Positions 1-6,884 of a stretch of DNA of 14,884 nucleotides are shown piece by piece. Where the stretch lies: assembly GCA_033765305.1 (NCBI GenBank), contig JANRID010000043.1, positions 1 through 14,884 of the forward strand, read 5' to 3'. The notes under the pieces were generated by a model, which ran no database searches, was not told where the DNA came from, and worked only from the letters and a program-made list of their open reading frames with translations. The position numbers and the translations under genes are program-made. Within the stretch, counting starts at the first letter, position 1, and every line of letters starts with the position of its first letter. Source of the DNA: RDXT01 sp033765305. Its GTDB lineage: Bacteria > Bacteroidota > Bacteroidia > J057.

Positions 1-171
1 GTAGGGCATCCCCATGCTTTCGAGGCGGTAGATCTGGTGCACGCAGGTCTCCAGCGCCAGGCGGCTGTACTGCCCGGACGATACGGGCTCCGTATAGACC
101 CGCTGCTCGGCGAGGGCCAGGCAGCGGTGAAGCTGTTTCCACTCGGGGAGGAGGAAGGCGAAATTGGACAT
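1..171 (-). CDS. hsdR: Type I restriction endonuclease subunit R, N-terminal fragment (runs off window)
   Basis: The minus strand from 171 to the window edge encodes 57 residues beginning MSNFAFLLPEW and continuing with an LxLAEQRVY and RLALETCVHQIYRLE pattern. This matches the N-terminal segment (DUF4145-like helical region) of one class of type I HsdR proteins, which typically start MSNFxFLxxEW. HsdR is the ATP-dependent translocase and nuclease subunit that assembles with HsdM and HsdS. The motor and nuclease domains lie outside the window and cannot be checked. The gene points the same way as hsdM and hsdS upstream, which supports the assignment. It is separated from hsdS by about 1.16 kb containing a gene on the opposite strand, so it probably needs its own promoter. 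The ATG at 171 is the only convincing start. Confidence 0.8.
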   Translation of the reverse strand, partial: MSNFAFLLPEWKQLHRCLALAEQRVYTEPVSSGQYSRLALETCVHQIYRLESMGMPY

Positions 172-261
172 CGGATCGCTTGATAGACAGCTTATTGCAG
201 GCTTGTGACCTGCTGCCTGCATCATGCGGGCAGAATCTGGCTTAAAATGCAATTTTTTGCC

Positions 262-280
262 GGAATCCTGCAAGGATTCC
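262..280. repeat. Perfect 7-bp inverted repeat upstream of hsdR
   Basis: GGAATCC (262-268) and GGATTCC (274-280) form a stem with a TGCAA loop, about 90 bp upstream of the hsdR start. On the hsdR strand it is followed by an A-tract, not a U-tract, so it is a poor intrinsic terminator. It could be an operator or the edge of the inserted repeat cassette. No function can be assigned. The rest of 172-300 shows no gene. Confidence 0.4.
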
Positions 281-300
281 AGTGCGGCATGGAAATAATT

Positions 301-401
301 GCCTGCGGCTGGGGTGGATCACCCCCAACCCCCTCGCCTGCGCACCTGCCTGCGCGCGAGGGGGCCTTGTAAGGGCTTGCCGCCTGCGGCTGAGCGCGTG
401 G
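301..401 (+). repeat. Left copy of 101-bp direct repeat flanking the DUF559 gene
   Basis: These 101 bases match 1145-1245 in the same orientation without gaps and with two differences that I can see (T/C near base 14 and C/G near base 46). The unit is very GC-rich. It contains a 9-bp perfect stem, CCCCCTCGC (329-337) with GCGAGGGGG (356-364), and a GCCGCCTGCGGC palindrome. The two copies bracket the DUF559 reading frame between hsdS and hsdR. Confidence 0.9.
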
Positions 402-661
402 GACCCCCCTGCACGGGGGCTGCGCGGCGGCGAGGGGGGCTGGGGGGTGACGGCCGGCGCAGTGCAACCCCAGCTCCACGTGCCTGCGCGCGAGGGGGCC
501 TTGTAAGGGCTTGCCGCCTGCGGCTGAGCGCGTGGGGCCCCCCTGCGCGGGGGCAGCGCGGCGGCGAGGGGGCTGGGGGGTGACGGCCGGCGCAGTGCAG
601 CCCCCAGCTCCACGTGCCTGCGCGCGAGGGGTGACGGCCGGCGCAGTGCAACCCCAGCTCC
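343..661 (+). repeat. 134-bp tandem repeat, two full units and one deleted unit
   Basis: Starting at CACCTGCCTGCGCGCGAG (343), the sequence recurs at 477 and 611, a period of 134 bp. Units one (343-476) and two (477-610) are nearly identical end to end. Unit three (611-661) lacks an internal block of about 83 bp, joined at a shared GAGGGG run. Each full unit carries GCCGCCTGCGGC and CCCCCTGC(G/A)CGGGGG palindromes, a GCGCAGTGCA motif and a CCCCAGCTCCA tail. Open frames through this block are by-products of the GC bias. I see no gene in 172-688 on either strand. Confidence 0.88.
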
Positions 662-730
662 AGCCACGCATGTAATGGATAGCCCCGAATGCATACACAC
701 CCGCAGCCGTTCCTGCTGTATGTTGCAGGC

Positions 731-1123
731 ATGCTGCCGAAAGCATCCAAGGCGAACAACTGGCACTACAATCCGGCGCTGAAACAGCGTGCCAGCGAAT
801 TCCGCAATCATCCTACGCGGGCGGAGGCGCACCTGTGGCATGAGGTGCTGAAGCATAACCGGCTGAAATATTCGTTTATGCGGCAGCGTCCGATCCTCCG
901 TTATATCGCGGACTTCTTCTGCAAGGAGCTCATGCTGCTCATCGAGGTGGATGGCGGCGTCCATTTGTCCGATGCGCAGCAGGCCCGCGATCTGGTCCGG
1001 CAGCAGGAGCTGGAGTCGGTGGGGTTCCGGATGCTCCGGTTCTGGAATGATGAGGTGCTGGAGGATACGGAGCGGGTCCGGGCGGTGATCGAGGGATGGA
1101 TCTCGGAGAACCGGTTTCTGTAG
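731..1123 (+). CDS. DUF559 family endonuclease-like protein (Vsr/restriction-endonuclease fold)
   Basis: A 130-residue protein with the full DUF559 pattern: NNWHYNP near residues 9-15, TRAEAHLW at 29-36, RQRPI at 51-55, DFFC at 61-64, EVDGGVH at 72-78 and LRFWNDEVL at 102-110. DUF559 is related to very-short-patch-repair and PD-(D/E)xK nucleases; the acidic residues D61, E72 and D74 are plausible metal ligands. Its DNA target is unknown. I chose the ATG at 731 because homologues begin shortly before NNWHYNP; an in-frame ATG at 689 would add 14 residues that do not look conserved. It lies between hsdS and hsdR on the opposite strand, bracketed by direct GC-rich repeats, so it looks like an inserted cassette. 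It could be a solitary restriction or repair nuclease, or a cargo gene of a repeat-borne element. Confidence 0.88.
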   Translation: MLPKASKANNWHYNPALKQRASEFRNHPTRAEAHLWHEVLKHNRLKYSFMRQRPILRYIADFFCKELMLLIEVDGGVHLSDAQQARDLVRQQELESVGFRMLRFWNDEVLEDTERVRAVIEGWISENRFL

Positions 1124-1144
1124 CGGGCGGTTTTTGGGCTTGCC

Positions 1145-1275
1145 GCCTGCGGCTGGGGCGGATCACCCCCAACCCCCTCGCCTGCGCACGTGCCTGCGCG
1201 CGAGGGGGCCTTGTAAGGGCTTGCCGCCTGCGGCTGAGCGCGTGGCCCCCCTGCGCGGGGGCCCACGCAGTGCAA
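1145..1275 (+). repeat. Right copy of the flanking GC-rich repeat
   Basis: Positions 1145-1245 align to 301-401 with two differences. The copy continues through a CCCCCCTGCGCGGGGG palindrome and then jumps to an ACGCAGTGCAA end that matches the tail of the 134-bp units. It is therefore a repeat unit with its own internal deletion. It starts about 20 bp after the DUF559 stop and ends before the hsdS stop. Nothing else is recognisable in 1124-1308. Confidence 0.85.
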
Positions 1276-1308
1276 TCCGCTGACTATAAGTGTAAATGCC
1301 TGATAATC

Positions 1309-1342
1309 AACCCTCAAAGAGCCCGGAACCCTTATGAGGGTT
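1309..1342 (-). terminator. Possible terminator-like hairpin at the hsdS stop
   Basis: AACCCTCA (1309-1316) pairs with TGAGGGTT (1335-1342), and the hsdS stop codon lies at the stem edge. A shorter alternative hairpin, AACCCT-CATA-AGGGTT, also exists on the minus strand. The following bases on the minus strand (GATTATC) are only weakly T-rich, so termination is uncertain. Confidence 0.3.
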
Positions 1343-2489
1343 TGCTGCTCCCAAACACCTCCGCCATCAGACTCCCCATCAGCGCCTCGCTGCGCTCCAG
1401 TGCCTCGGCTGCCAGGGCCTTCTGCGACTCGATGGCCTGCACCCGCGCCGCGAAGGCTTGCTGCAGGGCGAGGGGTGGGAGCATGATTGGCAATTTAGTT
1501 ATAGGTCCAGTGAAAAGATTTGCCTGGCTAGATGATTTGGACTCTCGAACCATGACGGTTTGCATAAAATTTGTCTGTAGCAACGATTCCAAATATGGAG
1601 ATTCGATCAACTTCTTATCTGGCTTAACTAAAGCTACACTTCTAACAAGCACAAAGGGTTCTGTAATTCTGACGCGGCAAACCCTACCAATGGTACCCGA
1701 ACATGAGATTAGTATATCGCCAGTTTCGGGATTACATCTACGTATGATTCTTTTGAATTCTTCTTCAGGTACGTAATCAACCCCTGCGTTTAAGTCGATA
1801 AGACTATTCTTAATATTTCTGGCGGATAGGAGCATATAGCCTGAGCCTGATCTCTTAGGCGTCTGGTGCTCTCCGTCAGTGATTTTATCCGCCACCTCCC
1901 CCAACTTCTTCACCTCCCACCCCTTCTCATTCTTCACCGGATCCCCGAACATCTCATAAAACACCGCCTGCGTCAGGGCGTCGTACTTCGAGAGCAGCGC
2001 CCGGTCTGCCCGCCGGAGCTGGTCCGCTGCGTCCAGCACGGCCGCGATCCGCGCCTGCTCCGCGAGCGGCGGGAGGGGGATGAGGAAATCAAGGAGTTTT
2101 TGGGGACTCAAACGCGGCAGGTTAGCACCTGCGCAATCCTTGACTGCTTGAGCTATCATCCGATCTATTCGTAGAAAATGGCTTAGATATTTATTATGAA
2201 TATACCTTGCATCAACCTCAATAGGAATAATATCTGTGCTACAAATACCACTGAAGCCAGGGATGCCAATTTTTTTTAAATACGGTCTTAATTTTCCATA
2301 AAGTATATGGTGAGGTTGAAACGCATATTTCATGCTTGCCAGATCTCCTTCTGAAACATATTCTGGTTGCATATCTCCTTCACTATCAATATGTTCAAGC
2401 CCCACATATTTTGTCTGGGGTTGTATTTTTTCTGGATTTATAGCTTCTCGCGAGAGGTGCGCTACATCCCGTAATTTCACCCACTTCAT
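1332..2489 (-). CDS. hsdS: Type I restriction-modification specificity subunit HsdS
   Basis: A 385-residue DNA-recognition subunit that sets the target sequence for the HsdM methylase and HsdR nuclease. It has the usual two-repeat layout. TRD1 spans about residues 5-135, followed by the conserved LPPLAEQARIAAVLDAADQL helix (about 139-160). A central spacer leads to YEMFGDP (178-184). TRD2 spans about 191-335, and a second conserved helix (LPPLALQQAFAARVQAIES) runs to the C-terminus. The start ATG (2489-2487) overlaps the hsdM stop as ATGA, implying translational coupling. The TRD-coding stretches (roughly 2085-2480 and 1485-1865) are AT-rich, while the helix-coding stretches are GC-rich, which suggests exchanged TRDs. 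The reading frame is intact. The recognition sequence cannot be predicted by eye. Confidence 0.95.
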   Translation of the reverse strand: MKWVKLRDVAHLSREAINPEKIQPQTKYVGLEHIDSEGDMQPEYVSEGDLASMKYAFQPHHILYGKLRPYLKKIGIPGFSGICSTDIIPIEVDARYIHNKYLSHFLRIDRMIAQAVKDCAGANLPRLSPQKLLDFLIPLPPLAEQARIAAVLDAADQLRRADRALLSKYDALTQAVFYEMFGDPVKNEKGWEVKKLGEVADKITDGEHQTPKRSGSGYMLLSARNIKNSLIDLNAGVDYVPEEEFKRIIRRCNPETGDILISCSGTIGRVCRVRITEPFVLVRSVALVKPDKKLIESPYLESLLQTNFMQTVMVRESKSSSQANLFTGPITKLPIMLPPLALQQAFAARVQAIESQKALAAEALERSEALMGSLMAEVFGSSKPS

Positions 2490-3979
2490 CCCAGCAGTTT
2501 TTCAAGGTCCAACAAAATCTCTGCCCGCTGCGCATCCAGTGCCCGGATCTCCGCCAGGATCTCCTGCGGGGCCGGCCAGTGCTGCTCCGTGTGCTCGATC
2601 TGCTTGTAGCGGTTGAGGCTGAGGTCGTAGCCGTTGGCGGCAATCTCGGCTTTGGGCACGCAGAAGGACTGCGCGGTGCGGGGGCGGGCCAGCTCCTCCG
2701 CGTCGCCTGCCTGCACCCGCGCCCAGCGTGCGCGGATGTCGCCGAGGTCGCTGGTAGCCAGCTCGTTGCGCTTGTCGTCGAGGCTGTAGCCGTCGGACTG
2801 CATATCGTAAAACCATACGTCGCCGGTGCCGCCGGTGCCGGTTTTGGTGAAGAGCAGGATGGCGGTGCTCACCCCGGCGTAGGGCTTGAAGACGCCGGAG
2901 GGCATGGAGATGACGGCCTGGAGGCGGTGCCGCTCCACGAGGGTTTCGCGCAGGCTGCGGTGGGCGCTGCTGCTGCCGAAGAGCACGCCGTCGGGCACGA
3001 TGACGGCGGCGCGCCCGCCTGTGCGCAGGAGGCGCAGGATGAGGGCGATGAAGAGCAGCTCGGTTTTTTTGGTGTGCACGGTCTGGAGCAGCGATTTCTC
3101 GACGGCGTCGAAGTCGAGGCTGCCTTTGAAGGGGGGATTGGCGAGGATGAGGCTGTAACGGTCGCGGAGGGCGGCGCTGGCTTCGCTCAGGGCGTCGGCG
3201 CTGCTGAGGGCGGGCGTCTCGATGCCGTGGAGCTGGAGGTTCATGGCGGCGATGCGGATCATGCCGGGGTCAAACTCGATGCCGCTGAACATCCGGCTGC
3301 TGAAGTGCTCGCGGAAGGCGGGGTCGAGGAAGGGGCTGGGCTCCTGATGGCGGAAGTATTCGCCGGCCTCCACCAGAAAGCCTGCCGTGCCGCAGGCAGG
3401 GTCGCAGAGGGTGTCGTGCACGGTGGGCTGCACGAGGGCCACCATGAGGCGGATGATGTGGCGCGGGGTGCGGAACTGGCCGTTGGTGCCGGCGGAGGCG
3501 ATTTTGGAGAGGAGGTATTCGTAGAGGTCGCCCTTGGTGTCGCGGTCGTCCATGCTGATGCGCGAGATCATCTGCACCACCTGGTCGAGGAGGCGGGGCG
3601 TGGGGATCATGAAGGTAGCGCCTTTCATGTGCTCGGCGAATACGCCGCCCTGGGCGCCGATCTGCTTCATGTGCTCGAAGACGGTGAGGCCGCCGTGGGC
3701 AGGCTGGGGCTGGGTGAAGAGCCGGTACATGGCCTCGGGGTCGAGGTTGCGGAACTGGCTCCAGCGCAGGCCCTGCTGGGCGGCGGGGTAGAAGCTGCGC
3801 TGCATGGGGATGCCTGCGAGGCTGGCCTTTTTTTCTTCGAGGGCCTGCAGGTCGTCCAGCCTGCGGAGGAAGAGCAGGTAGGTAAACTGCTCGATGACGG
3901 TGAGGGGATTGGAGATCCCGCCCGTCCAGAAGGCTTCCCAGATGCGGTCCACCTGGGATTTGAGTTCGCCGGTGATCAT
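2486..3979 (-). CDS. hsdM: Type I restriction-modification N6-adenine methyltransferase HsdM
   Basis: A 497-residue methylase subunit using S-adenosylmethionine to modify adenines in the sequence chosen by HsdS. The HsdM N-terminal helical domain (LKSQVDRIWEAFW onward) covers about residues 4-135. The catalytic domain shows GQFRTPRHI (167-175), SAM-binding motif I DPACGTAGFL (193-202) and catalytic motif IV NPPF (281-284). I chose the ATG at 3979 (MITGELKSQVDRIW) over an upstream in-frame ATG at 4105, because the extra 42 residues are Arg/Pro-rich and unlike the family. The length is typical. It is the first gene of the minus-strand operon and is divergent from the small exported-protein gene at 4140. 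The long open frame antisense to it reflects third-position GC bias. Confidence 0.97.
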   Translation of the reverse strand: MITGELKSQVDRIWEAFWTGGISNPLTVIEQFTYLLFLRRLDDLQALEEKKASLAGIPMQRSFYPAAQQGLRWSQFRNLDPEAMYRLFTQPQPAHGGLTVFEHMKQIGAQGGVFAEHMKGATFMIPTPRLLDQVVQMISRISMDDRDTKGDLYEYLLSKIASAGTNGQFRTPRHIIRLMVALVQPTVHDTLCDPACGTAGFLVEAGEYFRHQEPSPFLDPAFREHFSSRMFSGIEFDPGMIRIAAMNLQLHGIETPALSSADALSEASAALRDRYSLILANPPFKGSLDFDAVEKSLLQTVHTKKTELLFIALILRLLRTGGRAAVIVPDGVLFGSSSAHRSLRETLVERHRLQAVISMPSGVFKPYAGVSTAILLFTKTGTGGTGDVWFYDMQSDGYSLDDKRNELATSDLGDIRARWARVQAGDAEELARPRTAQSFCVPKAEIAANGYDLSLNRYKQIEHTEQHWPAPQEILAEIRALDAQRAEILLDLEKLLG

Positions 3980-3983
3980 GGGG

Positions 3984-3991
3984 CGAAGATA
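3984..3991 (-). promoter_or_regulatory. Possible Bacteroidota -7 element for hsdMS
   Basis: On the minus strand TATCTTCG (3991-3984) is one base from TAnnTTTG and has a TTG about 21 bp further upstream. It lies only 4 bp from the hsdM ATG, so it would give an almost leaderless transcript. This is weak evidence. Nothing else is recognisable between hsdM and the gene at 4140, apart from a TATGATTG at 4095-4102 on the plus strand, 37 bp before the ATG at 4140. Confidence 0.2.
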
Positions 3992-4139
3992 GGGCAGAAT
4001 CCGGGGAAACGGCAAGACCCGGCGCCCGGCATGCAAAACAGCAGCCGCCCGGCGAAAGCGCGGTTCAGGCATACGATTTCCGGCTGCGGTTTCGTATGAT
4101 TGCAAGATCCTTCATCCCATCATCCAATCTGTTTCAGAC

Positions 4140-4637
4140 ATGCGGCTTCCCCTGCCATTCCTCTTCCTCCTGCTGCTGGCAGCCCGTCCGGGCTTCGCGC
4201 AGGGACCTGCCTTCGGCGAAACGGCTCCTGCCGTCCTGACCCTCGTCAAGCGCCACCTGGGCGCCCTCCAGCAGGGCGACCGCGAAGCCTTCCGGGCTAC
4301 GCTCAGCCCCAGGGCCCCCATCGGCAAGTGGATCGACGATTCGCTGCTCTGGGTCAAAGCCCCCCGCACGGCGGCAGCCCGCCAGGACAGGCTCGGCAAC
4401 TTCGAGATCCAGGACCTGATGAGCAAAACGGCCCGCGTGACCAACTCCGGAGCGCCGGCCTTCCTGGTGCTGGTGTATGCCGCTGCGCTCCCCAAGCCCC
4501 GCTACCCGCACGATGCGCTGTCGCTGCAGCCTGTGCAGAACTGGATCAAAGAGCCCGGCTCGTGGATCGCCCTCGTGGTGGACGAAGCCACGAATCGGAT
4601 CGTCATGCCCGATCCGGCCATCAAAGCGCGGCGCTGA
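4140..4637 (+). CDS. Small exported protein of unknown function
   Basis: This encodes 165 residues with a clear signal peptide: MRLP, then a Leu/Phe-rich core, with predicted cleavage near residue 20-21 (ARPGFA-QG). The mature part begins with a helix-like LVKRHLGALQQGDREAF segment followed by beta-rich sequence, which recalls NTF2/SnoaL-like folds. I do not recognise a specific family. There are no lipobox, transmembrane or catalytic motifs, and no cysteines in the mature part. It is divergent from hsdM and convergent with the HNH nuclease gene, so it forms its own transcription unit. It is closed by a strong hairpin 20 bp after the stop. Its place between two defence modules may be incidental. 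Confidence 0.8.
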   Translation: MRLPLPFLFLLLLAARPGFAQGPAFGETAPAVLTLVKRHLGALQQGDREAFRATLSPRAPIGKWIDDSLLWVKAPRTAAARQDRLGNFEIQDLMSKTARVTNSGAPAFLVLVYAAALPKPRYPHDALSLQPVQNWIKEPGSWIALVVDEATNRIVMPDPAIKARR

Positions 4638-4656
4638 GCAGCCCGCTGCAGTGCAG

Positions 4657-4691
4657 CCGTCTCCGCAAGGCCTTTGCGGAGACGGGGTTTT
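4657..4691 (+). terminator. Intrinsic terminator after the exported-protein gene
   Basis: A perfect 12-bp stem, CCGTCTCCGCAA (4657-4668) with TTGCGGAGACGG (4674-4685), has a 5-nt loop and is followed by GGTTTT. It lies 20 bp after the stop at 4637, between convergent genes. The T-tract favours plus-strand termination. Confidence 0.8.
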
Positions 4692-4790
4692 GTGTGTATT
4701 GAAGTCCCTGGCAAACGGTGTATGCAGGGTGCAGCGCCGGATCGGATCTGCCCGCGCAGGCATGGAGTATTGGGAGTAGGCAGGTGTAAT

Positions 4791-5471
4791 TCAGGCTTTG
4801 TTCATGAAGAACAGCAGCATGTCGGCGAAGGCGCGGAGCCTTGCGGCGCGGTCCAGCGCCGGAATCAGGGCGCGGATTCTGGCTTCCGGGAAGGCGTTCA
4901 GGAATTTGAGCAGCACAAACAGCGTCTTTTTCCGCTCTTCCACCAGATAGGCCGCATTCAGGTTCAGCACCTCGATGACCCGCAGCGCTTCGAGGGAACT
5001 TGCCGGAAGCGCGGGTCTGTTGGCGATGAAACCGGCATACGACGGGTAGCTGCGGCAAGCCGGCAGGATTTCCCCCAGCACATTGTACGCAAAACGGGCT
5101 GCGCAGGAAGGGTCCTGGATGAGCGGGGGAATCAGGCGGTCTGCTTTGGCTTCGCCGCAGTAGGCTTTGCCGGGCTGCAATCCCAGCGAATAGCTGCAGG
5201 ATGCATACAGGTTCGAATACGCCACGTCTTGCGAGGGGTCTCCATGCGGGCCCTGCTGCGGGATCAGATGCTCGTTGTGCGCATCTCTCCGGGATTGGCT
5301 GATCCGCTGCTGGCAATAGCAGCAAATGTGCCCCTGTTCGGTCCGCAGATGATCGTTGAGCGCTGCTTTGTCTCTGAAGTCCGCATACCGGGGCACCAGG
5401 CCTGCTGCCTGCTGGGCTGCAATCCAGTCTGAGCGCACGCGGGGCGGGCTGGTTTTGGGGATATACCGCAT
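4791..5471 (-). CDS. ptuB: HNH endonuclease, TIGR02646/PtuB-like (Septu-type system)
   Basis: A 226-residue protein starting MRYIPKTSPP, the usual N-terminus of the TIGR02646 HNH family found in Septu systems and some retrons. Visible motifs are CCYC (50-53), NEHLIPQ with catalytic-type H68 (66-72), SNLYASC with N87 and C92, and a CGEAK motif around C105. These form a zinc-stabilised HNH (beta-beta-alpha metal) site. The C-terminal half (about 115-226) is helical with no known motif. I chose the ATG at 5471 because it matches family N-termini and lies 10 bp after the stop of the upstream ATPase. A longer start at 5597 would overlap that gene by 116 bp. The nuclease presumably acts with the ATPase to cut nucleic acid on phage infection. 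The symbol rests on family resemblance and gene order. Confidence 0.82.
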   Translation of the reverse strand: MRYIPKTSPPRVRSDWIAAQQAAGLVPRYADFRDKAALNDHLRTEQGHICCYCQQRISQSRRDAHNEHLIPQQGPHGDPSQDVAYSNLYASCSYSLGLQPGKAYCGEAKADRLIPPLIQDPSCAARFAYNVLGEILPACRSYPSYAGFIANRPALPASSLEALRVIEVLNLNAAYLVEERKKTLFVLLKFLNAFPEARIRALIPALDRAARLRAFADMLLFFMNKA

Positions 5472-5481
5472 CGGCAGCAGA

Positions 5482-6747
5482 TCAGGCAGCGAAAAACTGA
5501 AGCAGGAGGTCTGCCCGTTCGATTTCGGGATGATGATCCCCCAGCATGTGCTGAAGTTCCATGCGCAGGGCAGCGGCTTGCGGCGTATTTCCTTCACCGG
5601 CCTCGATCATCAGGAAATAATGGTCCAAATCCTGGCGCAGGGTGCCGGCCATCGGTTCGGTATCCATCTCGCGCAGAATCGCATTGGCATCCCGGCCATA
5701 CTGTGGCGGAAAGGGGTATACCTGGCGGTCCGAGATGCTGAGAACCGCCCCGTCGCGGAGGGAGCCGATGACCAGGGGGGCATGGGTGGAGGCGATAAAC
5801 TGCATCATGGGAAAGGCCTGCTGCAGGTCTCCGATTACGTTTTTTTGCCAGCTGGGGTGGAGATGCAGGTCCAGCTCGTCGATCAGGATGACGCCGGGTG
5901 TCAGGGCGGGCGCGTCCGCGCCGAGGTGCGGATTCAGCAGGCAGCAGCGGAAAGCGAGCTCCATTACGAGGCCCAGCATGGACCGCACCCCTTCCGAGAG
6001 CGCGTGATAGGGCATCAGGTCCCTGATGGACCGCAATTCGATCAGCAGCTCATCCCGCTTCACATCGTGGTACATCCGGAGGCTGTCAGGCACACAGGCG
6101 GTCACGCTGCGGTTTACGGCTTCCAGCCAGACGGATGATTCCCCCCGCTGGAGCCCGGCAAGGGTTTCGGTTTTGTAGAGATCCAGGAAAAACTTGAAGT
6201 TGGAACCTGGCGCAAGGGCGTGAAAATACCCCCGGAGGCGGGTTCCATCCGGCACAATGCCGGTGTCCCTGCGCTCCCGCTTGAACCTGTCTGTGCTGTA
6301 GTACGCCACAAGCGGCAGCACCACCGCTGCGCCTGCCCGCACCTGCTCCTGCAGATGCCGGCTGTACGCCTGCATAGGCCTTGCATGCACCTTGGTAGTC
6401 CGGCCGCCGGATTTGTCCAGGCTCCGGGCCCAGGTCATCGTATAGCGCCCCTCTGCATGCTCGTCCGCAGGATATGCTGCGCTGGCGCGGCCTGTGATGC
6501 GGGCTGGATATTGGGGCTCCAGATGCGCCAGCCGGATATGGCCGGGCTCGATCCCCGGACTCCAGACCAGATCCTCGTATTTATCCATTTCCAGAAACAG
6601 CGATCCGACCGCGATCCGGGCCGCCTCCAGCAGGGCGGTCTTTCCAGTGCCGTTGATGCCTACGATGAGGTTGAACCGGGGGTGCAGTTCCCACTCGATG
6701 TGCTCGAAGCATTTGAAGTTTTCGACCTGTAATGCAGTCAGTATCAT
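5482..6747 (-). CDS. ptuA: AAA/ABC-type ATPase, PtuA-like (Septu-type system)
   Basis: A 421-residue RecF/SMC-like ATPase. It starts MILTALQVENFKCFEHIEW, the usual N-terminal strand of this class. The Walker A motif GINGTGKT is at 30-37, an ABC signature-like LSEGVRS at 250-256, Walker B VILIDELDLHLHP at 286-298, and the switch-histidine STH at 320-322. A YGRDANAIL motif at 350-358, followed by a helical C-terminus, is typical of ATPases paired with TIGR02646 HNH proteins. The gene is 10 bp upstream of the HNH gene on the same strand and is surely co-transcribed. Known PtuA proteins assemble into oligomers that gate PtuB nuclease activity with nucleotide. No reverse transcriptase or retron RNA is apparent alongside. 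A related RecF-like ATPase-HNH pair outside Septu proper is the main alternative. Confidence 0.83.
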   Translation of the reverse strand: MILTALQVENFKCFEHIEWELHPRFNLIVGINGTGKTALLEAARIAVGSLFLEMDKYEDLVWSPGIEPGHIRLAHLEPQYPARITGRASAAYPADEHAEGRYTMTWARSLDKSGGRTTKVHARPMQAYSRHLQEQVRAGAAVVLPLVAYYSTDRFKRERRDTGIVPDGTRLRGYFHALAPGSNFKFFLDLYKTETLAGLQRGESSVWLEAVNRSVTACVPDSLRMYHDVKRDELLIELRSIRDLMPYHALSEGVRSMLGLVMELAFRCCLLNPHLGADAPALTPGVILIDELDLHLHPSWQKNVIGDLQQAFPMMQFIASTHAPLVIGSLRDGAVLSISDRQVYPFPPQYGRDANAILREMDTEPMAGTLRQDLDHYFLMIEAGEGNTPQAAALRMELQHMLGDHHPEIERADLLLQFFAA

Positions 6748-6884
6748 AATGCATTCAGTATGACGGTCCGATGCGGCATGCCGGCGCTGCTATTGCTGAA
6801 CGCCGCATGGAAGTTGCGTCTGCGGCGGTCATCCTGCGAATATAGGGGGAAATCTGGTTCCAGATCAGGAGGCAAGCCATCCGT

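Noticed and set aside
301..661. CRISPR array
   Set aside because: The periodicity is 134 bp with near-identical whole units, and there is no alternation of short repeats with unique spacers.
222..964. Several open frames through the GC-rich repeats and antisense to the DUF559 gene
   Set aside because: They translate the repeated DNA into repeated Arg/Pro/Ala-rich peptides, and the frames overlap each other. No protein family is visible.
2579..4099. A 506-codon open frame on the plus strand antisense to hsdM
   Set aside because: Its translation is low-complexity Gly/Ala/Glu/Val-rich with no domain. It is the mirror of a GC-rich hsdM gene, which is secure by its motifs.
5472..5597. Longer start for the HNH nuclease at 5597
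   Set aside because: The extra 42 residues overlap the 3' end of the ATPase gene and are unlike the family. The start at 5471 reproduces the usual MRYIPK beginning.
4791..6747. Complete retron (reverse transcriptase, msr-msd RNA and effectors)
   Set aside because: No reverse transcriptase motifs are found on either strand in the window, and the upstream gene is NuiA-like. The pair fits Septu without a retron.
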